A DNA stretch of 31,801 nt, taken from contig JAHBMJ010004089.1 in NCBI GenBank assembly GCA_018398765.1, positions 52,041 to 83,841 on the forward strand, given 5' to 3'. The translations under genes and the position numbers were made by a program. Shown here piece after piece: positions 31,230 through 31,801 of this stretch (its first letter is position 1; every line of letters starts with the position of its first letter). The notes below the pieces were generated by a model, which did not search any database, was not told the origin of the DNA, and was given only the letters and a program-made list of their open reading frames with translations. Source of the DNA: Chromera velia (taxonomy: Eukaryota > Sar > Chromeraceae).

Positions 31230-31801
31230 GTGTTTTTTTCTACCTGCCTGACTGCCTCCAAAATTTCGCCATTCTTGCCTGCTTGACTGCCCTCTAGCTT
31301 TCGGCCTTTCTGTCTGGCTAAATGCCTTCCTAATTTCAGCCTTTCCGCCCACCCTATTGCCTTCCTAATTTCGGCCTTCGCCACGCTCCCAATTTTGGTC
31401 TTCCTGCCTGCCCGATTGCCTTCCCAATTTCGGCCTTCTTGCCTGCCTGACTGCCTTCCAGAGTTTTGCATTCCTGCCATGCTGACTGCTTTCCCATTTC
31501 GGCCTTCTTGCCTGCCTGACTGCCCTCCAAATTTCGGTCTTTCTGTCTGCCTCAATGCTTTCTAAATTTCGGCCTTTCTGTCTGCCTGACTGACTTCGCA
31601 ATTTCGGCCTTCCTGCCTATCTGGTTGGCTTCCCAATTTCGGCTTTCCTGCCTGCCTGATTGCCTTCCCTATTTTGGCCTTCCTTCCTGCCCAAGTTTCC
31701 TCCTAACGCTTCCTAATTTCGGTCATCCTGCTTGCCCGATGGCCTTCCCAATTTTGTTCTTCCTGCTGGCCCGACTGTCTTCCCAAGTTCGGCCTTCTTG
31801 T
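31230..31801. repeat. 35-bp minisatellite, continuing past the window end
   Basis: About 15 diverged copies of a pyrimidine-rich unit with core AATTTCGGCCTTCCTGCC and GATTGCCTTCCC. Most units are 35 bases long, with a few shortened or altered. The minus strand is open in more than one frame across the array, giving long Gly/Arg/Lys/Glu-rich translations (GRQEGRNWEG, AGRKTKI), because the consensus lacks stops on that strand. Confidence 0.85.

Noticed and set aside
30776-31555. 259-codon basic protein on the minus strand
   Set aside because: About half is the 35-bp minisatellite and the end lies in the foldback element arm, so it is explained by repeats.
1-31801. CRISPR arrays, bacterial operons, tRNA or rRNA genes
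   Set aside because: Nothing with spacer-repeat regularity, prokaryotic gene spacing or a convincing tRNA cloverleaf was seen by eye. All supported genes look eukaryotic.

Overview
This is nuclear DNA of a eukaryote, most likely a chromerid alga (Chromera velia or a close relative) or another myzozoan alveolate. The main evidence is a 25-exon gene at 15320-26371 on the minus strand that encodes an alveolin (inner membrane complex / alveolar-sac scaffold protein). GT-AG introns, a spliced gene for a small secreted cysteine-rich protein, abundant microsatellites and several layers of transposable elements also fit. The genus is inferred, not proved.

Layout. 1-1493: intergenic, rich in TA repeats and ATGCAT palindromes. 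1494-2589 (+): two-exon gene for a secreted 150-aa protein with 14 cysteines. 2590-4479: no supported gene. 4480-5868 (-): decayed C-terminal part of a non-LTR retrotransposon polyprotein. 5869-12962: a long imperfect hairpin element whose right arm was split by a complete 6701-bp Ty1/copia retrotransposon on the minus strand (6137-12837). That element has 517-bp LTRs, TG..CA ends and a perfect AAATT target duplication. 12963-15319: no supported gene. 15320-26371 (-): the alveolin gene, 765 codons including the stop. 26372-27100: its upstream region, with a very GC-rich patch. 27100-30530: AT-rich DNA with a decayed 33-bp repeat, one unassigned open frame and no recognised gene. 30537-31154 (+): exon-like blocks of a possible partial gene, with a 168-bp nested foldback element in the putative intron. 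31230-31801: a 35-bp minisatellite running off the window end.

The copia element keeps every catalytic residue looked for (protease DTG, integrase HHCC and DDE, reverse transcriptase VDD, RNase H DEDD). It carries seven in-frame TAG/TAA codons, and all 20 differences between its LTRs are transitions. The simplest reading is a once complete element decayed by C-to-T change on both strands. Its gag start codon lies inside the 5' LTR, so the primer binding site is translated, and gag and pol meet at a run of six T with a shift to the -1 frame.

The alveolin gene has an alveolin-repeat core built from very short exons, many of phase 0 and holding one repeat each, joined to about 400 residues rich in proline and methionine. 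Its introns share an unusual signature: 13 of 24 donors have C at +3, and 18 of 24 acceptors end in GCAG. The same signature occurs in the cysteine-rich gene. Both host gene models end in TGA.
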